Notes: a model not told the origin generated them from the letters alone. A stretch of DNA of 64,000 nt from Abelmoschus esculentus (GCA_035048815.1 JAUCBN010000017.1:16488936-16552935); one strand, 5' to 3'; positions 11,467-23,082 are shown, counted from the first letter of the stretch. Numbers and translations are program-made.

Positions 11467-11860
11467 TACTTGTGTGGGATCAGCCAGGCAATATATTCAG
11501 CAACTTGTAGATGATCTTTCTTCTCAGGTGGACTTCCTCGCTCTTGCGCTATCTGATCATTTGCCCAAGATGGTTTGGCTTGAGAGAAACTTGTCCTTTC
11601 CTACAAAATCATTTCGGTTCGTCAATTTTTGGGTGAATGATCCTGTATTTCTATAGATTGTCACTGAAAGTTGGATAAAACCTGTGAGAGCAGCTGGTTC
11701 TAACTCTTATAGGCTTATTGTTTTTCAAGCTTAAAAGACAAACTTATACCCTAGTGCTTCAGTTTTCATAAATGGTGGATTAGTTGGATTTTAAGGGGGG
11801 CTAAGGAGTAAGGCAGGAGATCCTCTCTCCCCTTACGTTTTCGTTATTTTAATCGGGACG
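11467..11860 (+). pseudogene. LINE (non-LTR retrotransposon) remnant
   Basis: The plus strand encodes the region between endonuclease and RT of a plant L1-type element: IQQLVDDLSSQVDFLALALSDHLPKM, then FRFVNFWVNDPVF, a stop, TESWIKPVRAAGS. After an internal deletion it reads INGGLVGF, then GVRQ, a one-base frameshift and GDPLSPYVF, which matches the conserved GVRQGDPLSP RT motif. Everything else of the LINE is missing. The solo LTR ends immediately to the left, so it may have inserted into this LINE. Confidence 0.7.
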
Positions 11861-12296
11861 GACTTAAAATTTTATATAAAAAGTATAAACTATCAAAAAA
11901 TTATATTAAAAATATAGGAATACAAAACTAGATTTAAAACTTCATTCAAGTCCCTGATTGCGTCAATAGAACCAGAAGAAAGGCAATACATGAACATTAA
12001 GACTATAGCACATAGACTTAAAAATCTGAGATGACCATATATATTGTAAATTAGTTAGAAAAGTTTTAGGTATCTGTTCTCTTAGGCTTGAAAACACTTA
12101 AATCTTAATTTATCGTGTTTGGGTTTAAAGCTTTAAAAATCTAAATTTTATAATCTAATCTATAAATCACATAGATCAGTTATTTTATGAGTCTCGTAAA
12201 ATAAAGAAATCAAAAATATATTAACCTTAAGCAAGTAAATCTAATATAAAGTTTCCACTTCTTTTGTTTTTAAACATTGCTCTAAGTTTTACGACT
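11861..12296. other. Intergenic, AT-rich, no gene seen
   Basis: No coding continuity or recognisable repeat termini. The sequence resumes after the solo LTR at 13021 and runs to 13269, ending where the first Ogre element inserted. Confidence 0.5.
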
Positions 12297-12301
12297 CAAC
12301 C

Positions 12302-13015
12302 TGTTGGAAATATGTAATGCTTGAATCCCACACTCTATTTTTATAGGTTGTATGAGAGCAGTTCAATTGATTTAAAATTCTCTTAGAATTTTAAATAATT
12401 AACCGAATAGATTTAATAAAAAAATATCCGAGATTTAAATGGATATTTTCGGTTATAAAATCTATTATTTTTAGATAGATATTAACAGATTATCTGAGAT
12501 TTAATTAGATTTTATCTGTTAATAAATCTAATTTTGAATAGATTTTATCCGAGATTTAAATGGATATTTTCGTTTAGCAAATCTACTATTTTTGGATAGA
12601 TATTATCTGATACTAAATTTAAAATTTAAATTTAAATCAGATTTTATTTGATTGTTGGACAGATTTGCCCCTACTTTCAACCTATAAATAAGATGCTTTT
12701 CTCTCATTTTTAATCATCCCATTCAGAGTTCATCTGTCTTACTAAAGAGAGAATTAGAGAGCATCGTTCTGTTCGACTCCGGTTTCGACGATCATTTCCT
12801 CTACAGTCCACTCCAAACTTTGGGTGTACACTGTTTGGAGGACCGTGTTAACCTTCGGGGGACAACCGCCTAAAGTAGCGAGTACACACATCGGGGCGAT
12901 TTGTTTCTAAGGCAGTGGCCTCCATACCATGACACGGTCTAATTATCTTTCAGTTCGTTCCTTCAATTTTTCCTGTCAGTGCTAACGCCCTGTTTTGCAG
13001 TCTATTTAACCAACA
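12302..13015 (+). mobile_element. Solo LTR, 714 bp, with perfect TSD CAACC
   Basis: Starts TGTTGGAAATATG and ends TTAACCAACA, with the inverted terminal pair TGTTGG/CCAACA. It is flanked by CAACC at 12297-12301 and 13016-13020. A TATA box (cctataaataag, ~12690) and a GC-richer downstream part fit U3/R-U5 organisation. Internal ~100-base direct repeats (atccgagatttaaatggatattttcg) occur at about 12427 and 12548. Such LTRs are common in copia elements; the family was not identified. Confidence 0.85.
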
Positions 13016-13274
13016 CAACCTCCGTCAAATCAAGAAATGAACACTTTAAAATAAAGATTTGATCTGCTTATAAACTTATCCTTAATAATTAAATCGGAAT
13101 TCCCAGCAACAGTAACAAAGATTTTAACTTTGAATTTGGAAGGGCAGATCGAAAAAAGATAAAGAGCGATAACCAAAGTCTTTGCGATATGTCAACATCT
13201 TATTTTTGTTAAAATATTTTTTATATTTAGATAACTATTAAACTTAAAATAATAAAAAATATTAAATTAAAGAC

Positions 13275-16022
13275 TGTCGCGACCTCTTAAAAAAAGCGAA
13301 TTTAGGTGAAAAGTGCTCGACGATTGATTTTGAAAAAAATACGAATTTATCAATTTTAATCTTGGAAAACCCAAATTTTAGATAAAATAATATATAATTT
13401 AATTTTTTAAAAATTGGTTTGGAGTCGCCACCGGCCACTTAGGTAGGTCAGACATCATAAAATAAACCAGAGATTCGTTCAAAAAATATTGGGTTCGGGA
13501 GTCGGTTACGTGTAAGGACGACCCTTACAAACGCCCAAAAAATTGATACCTTGGAAAAATTTACGTGGCATTGACACCTTAAAGATAGATATTAATTTAA
13601 TTTTCCATTGTTAATTGAACATTATCTGAATTTTGGATATCCTTTTGATTTAGAAGTTACATCACCTTTAAACTTGAGTTGAACGAGACGTCCTCTAGAT
13701 AGGAAACCTCACCCAAATTCAAAGGAATGCAACTTCCGCCTCAAAAGGCTAAAGCAAAATGCATGACCATTTTTATCTTGTTCATTTTAAGTTCTAATCC
13801 TAAAAAAAAGCTCCATTGTTTAAGTGTTTAAAACCTAAGTTACTAATGTTACTAGTTACTTACCTATCCATTTTATTTAATTCTAAGCCTAAGTTATTTT
13901 ATCAAGATTCTAGGTCAGCATCATGGTACGTCAAAACACCAACCTCTTTAGTGTATCCGAGACATAAGGTTCAAATGCTATGTTACTAAATTATCTCCCT
14001 AATTAAATTAATTAATTAATTAAAACGACTAGTACTAGAGGGCTCTAAATTAATTAACTTAAATGTTTATTAGGTGACCTCCCTAAATATGCCATGCAAT
14101 ACTTAAAATAAAACATAGAACAAAATAAAGGAACTCGACATTTTTATTAGAATCATGGGTGTACACGTTACATCAAAGATTATCATCATGAATGAGTACA
14201 AAAGGGACTTGTAAAAAAGGAAAAAGATCAAAAGGGACTAGAAAGCAAACCTTGAACGATTGATTAGATTTAATTAAGTGTGAAATTAATTTTAAAGTTT
14301 AAGATTTTTAATTAAATTAATTAATTAAATTTTCCTAACTTTAAATTTTAATTAAAACCGAATTTAACTCTAACTTGGTGAATTTTAAGTTCTAAGGTTC
14401 AATTAGGGTTGGATTAAACTTAATTAAGTTAATTTAAACCTTATCTTAGAAATTTTAAATTAATTAAGAGTTTTAATTAAAATAATTTCTAAATTTTAAG
14501 AATTTAATTTAACCTAATTAAAGTTTAGTTTGGTGAAATTAGGGTTAATTAGACCTAAAGAAACTTAAATCTTATCTTTAGAAATTAATTAAAAATAATT
14601 AAATTAATTAATTCAAATTATTTCCTAAATTTTAAGAATTAAAAAGCCTATTTAAAGTCTAATTTGATGAGAGTTTTAAGGTTAAAGGCAAAACTAGACC
14701 TAAATTGGATTAATTTTAAAACTTACTTTTTTAGAAATTAATTAAAACAATTAATTAAAATTATTTTCTAAGTTTGAAGAATTAAATGAAACCTAATTTA
14801 AGTCTAATTTTTAAGTTTTAGGGATCAAATTAATTTTATACTAGATCTAACTAGGTTAAATTAATTTTAAAGTTTTCTTAAAAATTAAATTAAATCCTAA
14901 TTAGAACTTAATTAATAAATTTTAAATTTTAAAATTAACTGTTTTACCCTAATTAAATTTAAAAATTAATTAATTTAATCCTAGGGGGTCTAATTAAGAG
15001 TCTAAGGACATAATTAAATGAAAATTAAAGCTCTAGGGACCTAATTGGGGTTTGGGGGGACTAAATTGCAAGACTGCCTAAACCTATGGGGACCTAAAGG
15101 GTAAATAACCCCTATTTGGATAGAAACACGCGGATCCGGGTTGAACTCGGATCCGGCCTGCGTGCCCGGCTGCCAAAACGGTGCCGGTGAGTTCATCCGT
15201 GTTCTTCTGAGGAAACCACCCCGAGCCCAGATCCTATGAACATTTTGGATCAAAACCCCTAAAAACCCTTTGGTGTTCATCCGTGTTCTTCACGAAAATG
15301 AACACGATAAACACGACCCTTTAATTGCCATGTGCTCCGCCCTAGATCCAAACAACCACCACCTTGGATTGCTCCGGTGAGTTCACCGGTGACCGGGATT
15401 TACGCCGATCGTTGCCCAGAGACTTTCGGCCGCCTCAGCCCAACCTTCGGTGATTGTTTTCGGCGCCGACGATCACGATAAGAATCGCAAAAACTTCAAA
15501 AAAACCCAGAAACTCCTATTTCTTGAGATCTAAACACCTAAAACTAATCTAAACCCCCTAGATCACTCATAAAAACCCTAACCTATCCCAAAGGGCTCAC
15601 TGGAACCAAACAAATGACTAAGATATTCAAAGCATAACAAAAAGGAAACACCAAGAAAAGATGTGATTCGTCGTACCTTTATGTCGGCGACAATGCTCCT
15701 CTTCCGATCTCCTCCTTAATTCCGATCTAAGCTCAGATTTTTGGTCCCCTTCCAAGCCGATTGAATCCCTTTTTAAAGGGATTCAATCCAACAAATCTAG
15801 ATTCACTCAAACACTAACCAAATCCTCACAAAATCTCAACTACTCCTATCCCTAACAACCGGCCACATCCCACGTTCAGTTTTTCCAGATTTTTTTGCGA
15901 TTTTTTCTTTTTTCTTTTTAATTTCTAATATATTATTATTTATATTTTATTAATTATTATTTTATTTATTATTTATATATTAATTATTATTTATTATTAT
16001 TTATATATTATTCGTGTTGACA
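13275..16022 (-). repeat. 3' LTR of Ogre element 1
   Basis: 2748 bp, shorter than its 5' partner (2874 bp). It lacks about 42 bp near 13912 (present at 28516-28560). A segment containing the ACCGAG...CTCGGT hairpin, present at 29826-29915, is replaced by a short stretch beginning near 15185. Substitutions are otherwise scattered. Confidence 0.9.
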
Positions 16023-16036
16023 GCTGCCCCTCTTTG
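16023..16036 (-). other. Polypurine tract of Ogre element 1
   Basis: On the minus strand AAAGAGGGGCAGC abuts the 3' LTR. The same motif (AAAGAGGGGCAAC) is in element 2, as expected for plus-strand priming. Confidence 0.8.
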
Positions 16037-16101
16037 CTCAATGCTGCGGAGTAGGAAATGGGCAAAGACTGAAAAACACAAATTCTGTAAAAGCCCTGAA
16101 G

Positions 16102-16968
16102 TTTGAAGCTATTCTTCTCATTTCGAAATTCTTCAAGCGAAATCTTGCGACGCAACTTGAGGTTGCTCTTCTCTCTGAAATCCTTCGTCTTTGGAATAAC
16201 TAGAGTTGTTCTTCTTATTATGAAATTCTTCAGGGTCTGAAGTTGTTCTTCTCACTTTGAAATTCTTCAGACCGAATTCTTTAGACTTGTCAAATGATGG
16301 AGCTTGAGGTTGTTCTTCTTATTTCGAAATTCCTCATCTCCGGGAGATCTGGAGCTGTTCTTCTTATTATGAAATTCTCCAGATAATGGTAGCGAAATCC
16401 GAGATTATTCTTCTCATTTCAAAATTCCTCGCATCTCACCGAATTTGGAGTTGTTCTTCTTATTATGAAATTCTCCAAACTTAGCATCATGCCCGAAGGA
16501 CTTACTGATGACCCAGAGGATTTAACATCATGCCCAGAGGACTTACTAATGACCCGGAGGATTTATCAATGGAATATGAAGTTGTTCTTCTTATTACGAA
16601 ATTCTTCATCTCCACTGGAGAGTCTGAAGTTGTTCTTCTTATTACGAAATTCTTCAAACGTAGCATCATGCCCGGAGGACTTACTGATGATCCGGAGGAT
16701 TTAATATCATGCCCGGAGGACTTACTAATGACCCGAAGGATTTAACATCATTCCCGGAGGACTTACTAATGACCCAAAGGATTTAACATCATGCCTGAAG
16801 GACTTACTGATAACCCGGAGGATTTAACAATGGAATATGGAGCTGTTCTTCTTATTACAAAATTCTCCATCTCCATTGAAGAGTCTGAAGCTGTTCTTCT
16901 CATTTCGAAATTCTTCAGACGTAAGCGGTGAAACTTGAGGCTGTTCTTCTTATTACGAAATTCCTCGC
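16102..16968 (-). repeat. Array of stem-loop repeats with constant loop and variable complementary arms (element 1)
   Basis: About a dozen units have a core (plus strand) TTGTTCTTCTTATTACGAAATTC with small variations. Each is bracketed by short arms that differ between units but are reverse complements within a unit: GGTCTGAAG/CTTCAGACC (16234-16273), ATCTGGAG/CTCCAGAT (~16331), TTTGGAG/CTCCAAA (~16445), ATGAAG/CTTCAT (~16575), ATGGAG/CTCCAT (~16836), GTCTGAAG/CTTCAGAC (~16881), TGAGG/CCTCA (~16305). Spacing is about 45-60 bases, and the array is interrupted by the 40-bp repeat at 16489-16830. In element sense the loop is purine-rich (AATAAGAAGAACAA). Ogre 3' regions are known to carry variable tandem repeats. 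Confidence 0.85.
16483..16830. repeat. ~41-bp tandem repeat (CCCGGAGGACTTA / CCCGGAGGATTTAA)
   Basis: Alternating half-units, CATCATGCCCGGAGGACTTA and CTGATGACCCGGAGGATTTA, recur at least four times, with stem-loop repeats interspersed. The same repeat occurs in element 2 at about 45337-45687. Confidence 0.85.
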
Positions 16969-17897
16969 GTTATACCACTTCTTTTTGGACTCACACCAAA
17001 AGGCTGCTGATAATATTCGCTATTGTTGATTTCTTTAAATCCTGTCTAACAGAAATAACATGTATTGTTAGCATGCTCCTAAATGCAAATATTCCTATTA
17101 TGATACATGAGTTCTGCCTTGAAAGGCATGTATTATCAGTCAGTTTGCCACTCTGAAGGGACTGGTTGACTCTTCTCCCTCTTTTTCGCCTTCGAGGTTT
17201 TCGTCTCACATAGCAAGGGTAACTCTTAATGATTATCCTCTTTATAAAGCTGTTTGAGGTATTCTTTCGAGACAGATTTTGTCTGAATGTCAGAACATGT
17301 CCGTTTATATTCCGTTATCTTGATCCAGAAAAATAAATCTTACCTGTAATCTTAAAACATAATAATGCCAAAAGATTTTCAGTATTCATTAATTCATATT
17401 AATTTACTAGCATGATGCTTTGGATAGAATTTGAAGGCTTAAAAGAAAGAAATGAGTATCTTTTATTGGAGCTTTTCGTAAATTTATAACAAACATATAA
17501 AACAAACAAGGCAAAATAATTTGAAGGAGAAAGGAAGGAACAAAATGCAGGTTCCCAAACGCTTATCACAAGCGATCATCACGCCTTTTCCCGAGATAGA
17601 GATTTAAAAATGAGTTACTTGTCTTGCCATTCTTCAAATAAGGGTTCAACTCTGCAAACGCGAAGATCCTTCCATATTGCTTGATAACCGAGAGGCACGA
17701 ATCACCGGATGCCTATTTTATTTTTTTGAACAGCCATTCCTAGTTTTCGACCCAAATTTTTCGTTGGTATCAAGACGCCCTTTTCGGGTTTTCATCTCGA
17801 CCCCTCCTTTTCTTTTAATCACTCTTTTTTATAAAGCGCCCTTTTGGGTTTTCGCTTCATTTTCTTTTTTTTCTTTTTTCTCTCTTTTTTTTTCTCT
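16969..17897 (-). other. 3' untranslated part of Ogre element 1
   Basis: Between the integrase end and the repeat array. No coding domain. It includes a pyrimidine-rich run at 17800-17900 next to the integrase stop. The block is conserved in element 2 (45836-46770), so it is part of the element and not an insertion. Confidence 0.7.
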
Positions 17898-18874
17898 TCA
17901 GGCGTAATATCTCTTAACTGAATCTGAATTCACTGGTTTGCTTAATTCTTGTCCGTCCATTTCAGTCAAGATCAATGTGCCTCCGGAGAAGGCCTTTTTG
18001 GCAACATAAGTCCCTTCCCAATTCGGTATCCATTTTCCTCGGAAATCTCGATGTATAGGCAAGATCTTTTTAAGCACTAGATCCCCCTCTCGGAATTCTC
18101 GTGGTCGAACTTTTTTGTCATAAGCTCGAATCATCCGTTTCTGATACATTTGGCTGTGATAGATAGCTTTCAACCGCTTTTCTTCGATTAGATTCAACTG
18201 ATTCAAACGAATCTGTATCCACTCTGCATCATTTAGCTTCACCTCTGATAATACCCAAAGAGATGGGATTTCAACTTCCAGAGGTAACACGGCCTCGGTA
18301 CCGTATACTAGGAATACGGCGTTGCCTCGATAGAAGTTCTTATCGAAGTTCGGTACGCAAATAAAGCAAAAGGAAGCCTCTCATGCCAATCTCTGTAGGT
18401 TTCAGTCATCTTTGATATGATCTTCTTAATGTTCTTATTTGCTGCCTCAATGGCTCCATTCATCTTTGGCCGGTATGCCACAGAGTTGTGATGAATTATT
18501 TTAAACTGCTCACAGGTTTCTGCTATCAATTTGTTGTTGAAATTGGTAGCGTTATCCGTGATGATCCGCTCTGGTAGACCATACCGACAAATAATCTCTT
18601 TCTACAAGAACTTGCAAACTGTTGTTCTTGTGATGTTAGCATAGGAGACAACTTCTATCCACTTAGTGAAGTAATCGATGGCCACTAAGATAAAGCGATG
18701 CCCATTTGAAGCCTTGAGGTGAATCTGCCCGATTACATCTAATCCCCAAACAGCAAAAGGCCAGGGCGAATTCATTGTATGTAACGGTACTGACGGATAG
18801 TTTATTTTATCTGCATAGATCTGGCATTTGTGACATTTTTTGGCATATTCTATGCAATCCCCTTCCATAGTAGA
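17898..18874 (-). pseudogene. Integrase region of Ogre element 1 (broken)
   Basis: Reads continuously after RT-RNase H. The zinc-binding Cys pair KKCHKCQ lies at about 18830; its His pair is in the preceding ORF. The catalytic core shows WGLDVIG (Asp), a second Asp near 18560 in TDNATNF, and the Glu in GAIEAANKN (~18455). The C-terminal domain ends at VKRYYA and a stop at 17898. There is no chromodomain, as expected for Tat/Ogre. Breaks: a stop at 18875-18877 (TAA where Trp is expected), TAG at about 18602, and loss of one C near 18310 (compare 47162) that shifts the frame. The fragments 18868-18602, 18529-18308 and 18290-17898 are otherwise well conserved. Confidence 0.85.
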
Positions 18875-21347
18875 TTAGTAGTATCCGTATCTCATTATTT
18901 TCTGTGCCATCGAGAAACCATTGGAATGCGTACCGTAAATTCCATCATGCACCTCTTCCAAAATACTTTTAGCCTCACTGGCATTGACACACCTTAGCAA
19001 CACTTGATCTCTGCTCTTTCTGTACAAGACGTCACCATCCAGTACATATACAGTAGTCATTCTTCTGATTGTTCTCTTTTCAACGTCATTAGCTCCAAAT
19101 GGGTAAGCTTGGAACTTGATGTATTGCAGAATGTCAAAATACCAAGGATTACCATCCTCTTGTTCCAAGTTGCAGCAATGAGCATATGTTTCATAACTCT
19201 GCATCCGGATTAACATCATATCCTCCGATCTTTTTGCTTGGAATACCGAGGCTAGTGTAGTTAAGGCATCTGCCATTTGGTTGTCCTCTCTAGGAAGGTA
19301 AACGAATGTTATCTCTTCGAATTCTTCTATTAGTTCTAATATCAACTTTTGATATTCTATCAACTCCGTGTCCTTGGTTTCCCATTCTCCACGTAGCTGA
19401 TAAATAACTAATGCTGAGTCTCCGTATACCTTCAAGGCTTTTATCTTTCTTTCAATTGCAGCCTTCAATCCCATGACACATGCTTCGTAATCATCCATAT
19501 TGTTAGTGCACAAGAATTCTAACTTGCTCGTGAGAGGGTAATGTATACCATCCGAAGATATCAGTACAGCTCCGATTCCCCGTCTGAGGGCGTTGACTGC
19601 CCCGTCGAAATACAATTTCCATTTTTCTATTTCTTGATTTTCTTCGACGGAAATAGTTATCACATCTTCATCAGGAAAATCAAAGCTTAGAGGCTCATAA
19701 TCATCCGAGGCTCTACTTGCAAGAAAGTCAGCTATGACACTCCCTTTAATTGCTTTCTGGCTGACATATACTATGTCAAATTCGGACAATAATATTTGCC
19801 ATCGGGCTAATCTCCCGGTCAATGCGGGTGCTTCCATCAGGAACTTCAACGAATCGAGCTTTGATATTAACCACATGGTATGGTATAACAAATATTGCCT
19901 GAGTCGACGAGTAACCCAAACAAGTACACAACACATCTTTTGGATAAATGGGTACCGTGCCTCGCATTCGGTAAATTTTTTACTTAGGTAATAAATTGTT
20001 CTTTCTTTCTTTCCAGTATCATCGTGTTTCCCCAGTACGCACCCCATGGAGTTCTCGAACACCGTCAAGTAGAGGATTAATGGTCTCCTAGGAACTGGTG
20101 CCACCAATGTTGGCACGTTGGACAAATATTGTTTGATCTTGTCCAATGTTTCCTGACATTCATCATTCCATTCACTTGGGTTGTTCTTCCGAATTAGTTT
20201 AAAAACGGGATCACATCTGTCGGTTAACTGAGAAATAAACCGAGATACGTAGTTCAATCTCCCAAGGAAGCCCTGAACCTCTTTCTGTGTTTTTAGAGGT
20301 GGCAAATTCTGAATTGCCTTGACCTTATCAGGATCAATTTCGATGCCCCTTTGACTGACAACGAAACCAAGCAGCTTGTCGGACGTAATCCCAAACGTGT
20401 ATTTATTAGGGTTAAGCTTCAACTGATACTTTCGAAGCCTTTGGAACAACTTCTTCAAATCTTGTACATGTCCATCTTCTGTTTGGGACTTGGCTATCAT
20501 ATCGTCCACATATACTTCGATTTCTTTGTGCATCATGTCATGAAAGAGTGTCACCATAGCTCTTTGGTATGTGGCCCCGACATTTTTCAACCCCAAAGGC
20601 ATGACTTTATAGCAGAACGTGCCCCACAATGTGGTAAAAGTTGTCTTCTCCATGTTTTCCGCATTCATTTTGATCTGATTGTAACCTGAGAATCCATCCA
20701 TGAAGGAGAACCATGAATGCCCCGAGGTATTATCCACCAGAACATCGATATGGGGTAGAGGGAAATTGTCCTTCGGGCTTGCCCTGTTCAAATCCCTATA
20801 ATCCACACACATCCGGACTTTCCCATCCTTCTTTGGCACAGGGACTATGTTTGCTACCCATTCTGGGTATGCTGCCACCTGTAGGAAGCCTGCGTCGATC
20901 TACTTTTGTACTTCTTCCTTGATTTTCAACAACATTTTCGGCCTCAGCCTTCTAAGCTTCTATTGTATAGGCTTGCAATCTGGTCTAATGGGCAACTTGT
21001 GGACCACAATGTCAGTGTTCAAACCCGACATATCTTGATAAGACCATGCAAATACATCTTTGAATTCCCGCAACAAGTCTATCAAATTTTACTTTACCCT
21101 TGGCGGGAATGCTGCTCCGATCATGACTTCCTTTTTCTCTACTTCGGTACCCAGATTCAGAGTTTCTATCTCTTCTTTGTGGGGAATGATTTGCTTATCT
21201 TCTTGCTCTACCAACCTTAACAATTCTTCAGAAATCTCGTAGTCTGCATTGTCTTCACACTCATTGATTTCGGTTAGATAAGAGATCATTTTCAAATCTA
21301 TTTTGGGCTTAGGCCCGGAATCATTCATGTGATCATTATTCGGGAAC
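18875..21347 (-). CDS. Reverse transcriptase / RNase H / archaeal-type RNase H polyprotein segment, Ogre element 1
   Basis: The longest open stretch is 20878-18875 (667 codons); the upstream part to the intron acceptor at 21347 has three stops (about 21088, 20950 and 20902). RT: VPKKDGKVRMCVDYRDLN near the N-terminus, then MPLGLKNVGATYQRAM, and YVDD at 20501-20512 (residues 123-126 of the open stretch). Next come a connection and classical RNase H region (SMGCVLGKHDD ... TIYYLSKKF), then a second RNase H domain, KLYFDGAVN ... DYEACVMGL ... YGDSALVIYQL ... REDNQMADAL, typical of Tat elements. The usual NMAEYEA reads NMDDYEA here, a Glu-to-Asp change at a likely catalytic residue; element 2 keeps AEYEA. 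The final part carries the integrase His motif before the stop. Confidence 0.88.
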
Positions 21348-21552
21348 CTGCGAAGAAAATTTGTATAGTTGGATGAGAATAATAAATGAATAAAGAATGA
21401 AATGAATGAAGCAAAATGAAAGAAAAGGAAAATGTTTGCTATTTGAAGAAAGGAAAACATCTTTATTTGCTAATGAAAAAAACATGAAAAAGCCCTTTAC
21501 AGAAAATCTCCTATACTCGTGGGCAAAAGTATAGGGTGGTTTATGACATTAC
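21348..21552 (-). other. Predicted intron between protease and RT, Ogre element 1
   Basis: In minus-strand sense the 5' site is ACAGA/GTAATG and the 3' site TTTTCTTCGCAG/GTTCCC after a T-rich tract, 205 nt. Unspliced, the gag-pro frame stops at TAA, which overlaps the donor (GAG-TAA). Splicing joins GA to G as a Glu codon and continues in frame into FPNNDHMND and the RT region. Element 2 has the same structure (50197-50400). Ogre elements are known to have such an intron. Confidence 0.75.
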
Positions 21553-23082
21553 TCTGTTTTGTAAACTACAGGTAAATCCTCTACAGTCCAGTTATTCAGA
21601 GTCTCGCCAGGGAGGCACGGACGAATTTTATCCAGTAGATTCATCCTTGGGTCTTCAGAAATCCATCCTACCATCAGTCCTTCAAAAGCTTCCCCGAAAA
21701 TCTCTTCTTCTTGCAACCTGATAGCTTCCAAGCGATTCTTTTCCGCATGTTCTGCGACATTCACGAACCCGTAGGAGATGAAGTTGATTTTTGCACTCAA
21801 TGAGGACGGCTTCTTGACTGCGGTTCTTCCATGCTTGTTCCAATATGCCTCGATCGAGAAGCCTAACCCAGCTCGCCCCTTCTTCATGACCACGGGCTTC
21901 AGGCGTAAGCTCCCTTATAACTTTCTTCCTAGCCCTCTTCCGGCTTTGGCTCCTTTGCCAAGGGTCTGCTTGACGGTCATCTCGGTGCTAATTTGACAAC
22001 TTTGGATATGGGAATGTCGCACCCTCAGCGACGAATGCAGCATTGATAAATTCTAAAGCCCTGAAAGATTATTCTAGCGATCCCTCATTCGCTTGCACAT
22101 GGGGTGTATCTGTGGAGACGGATGCAATGATGTCTTCCTCTGCCCCTACACATACGAGCTTCCCATCTACTACGAACTTTAGTTTCTGATGTAGTGATGA
22201 CGGCACTACCCCGGTAGAATGGATCTAAGGTCTGCCGAGTAGACAATTGTAGGTGGGCTTAATATCCATTATAACAAAATCTATGTTGTACATGGATGAC
22301 CCAATCAGCAATGGGACTTCGATCCTTCCCAACACATCCCTTGTGGTCCCATCGAATGCTCTGACCACGTTCTGGTAGCTCTTCATATGCGTGACATCTA
22401 TGGGTAACCTTTGCAAAGTTGCCATGGGTAAGACGTTCAGAGCTGAACTGTTGTCGATTAGAACTCCCGGCACCATATGACCCTTGCAGTGGATCGTGAT
22501 GTTTAAAGCTTTGATAGACCCCATTCCACCATCAGGGATCTCATCATCAGTGAACGTTATATAATTGTCTGCGGTAATATGATTAATGATTCGGTCCAAC
22601 TTGTTCACTAAGATGTCTTTTGGGACAAAAGTCTGGTTCAATACCTTCAAAAGGGTGTCACGGTGCCCTTCAAAACTTAACAGCAAATCAAGGATAGAGA
22701 TTCTAGCAGACTGTTTTTTCAACTGCTCCACTATATTGTACTCACTGTGCTTTAGAAACCGCAAAAACTCATGCGCTTGCTCCTCGGTGATAGGCTCATT
22801 CACCTTCAGAGTTGGATCTACGAAAATTTTCTTCTTCTCTGCAAGCTTAGTTTGGTCATCTTCTTTTTCCTGAGCCGGTGAGTAACATCTCCCGCTCTTC
22901 GTAAAATGCCCCACCTCATTTACTGGTTCTTGTATTTCGTCTCTCTCAACAGTTTCAGATTTTCCTGGTCGCACCTCCTCAATGGGCTCCGAACTACTTG
23001 GCCCAGCCACACTCATGGCATAATTCCATGGCACCTTTTGTGTATCCTTAAACGGGAAGGGCGCCGGAGGAGTAATCACTAT
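21549..23082 (-). CDS. Protease and G-patch-like segment of Ogre element 1
   Basis: The open stretch 23079-22225 (284 codons) has a charged linker, then a retropepsin-like domain with VLIDNSSALNVLPMATLQRL as active-site region. The usual D-[ST]-G is D-N-S here, while element 2 keeps D-N-G; the Gly-to-Ser change probably kills activity. A TAG at ~22229 replaces a Trp codon (GRP-stop-IHS). After further stops near 22065 and 21990, the frame continues from 21893 to the stop at 21549, with KKGRAGLGFS, reminiscent of the G-patch seen after protease in related elements, followed by LPGETLNNWTVEDLPVV. The end coincides with the intron donor. Confidence 0.75.

Noticed and set aside
16102..16968. CRISPR-like array (repeats with variable spacers)
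   Set aside because: Plant nuclear context, variable parts are palindromic arms and not unique spacers, no cas genes, and the repeats are internal to a retrotransposon.
18875..20878. 667-codon ORF as a possible host gene
   Set aside because: It contains YVDD reverse transcriptase and two RNase H domains and lies inside an LTR element with a TSD; it is retrotransposon pol.
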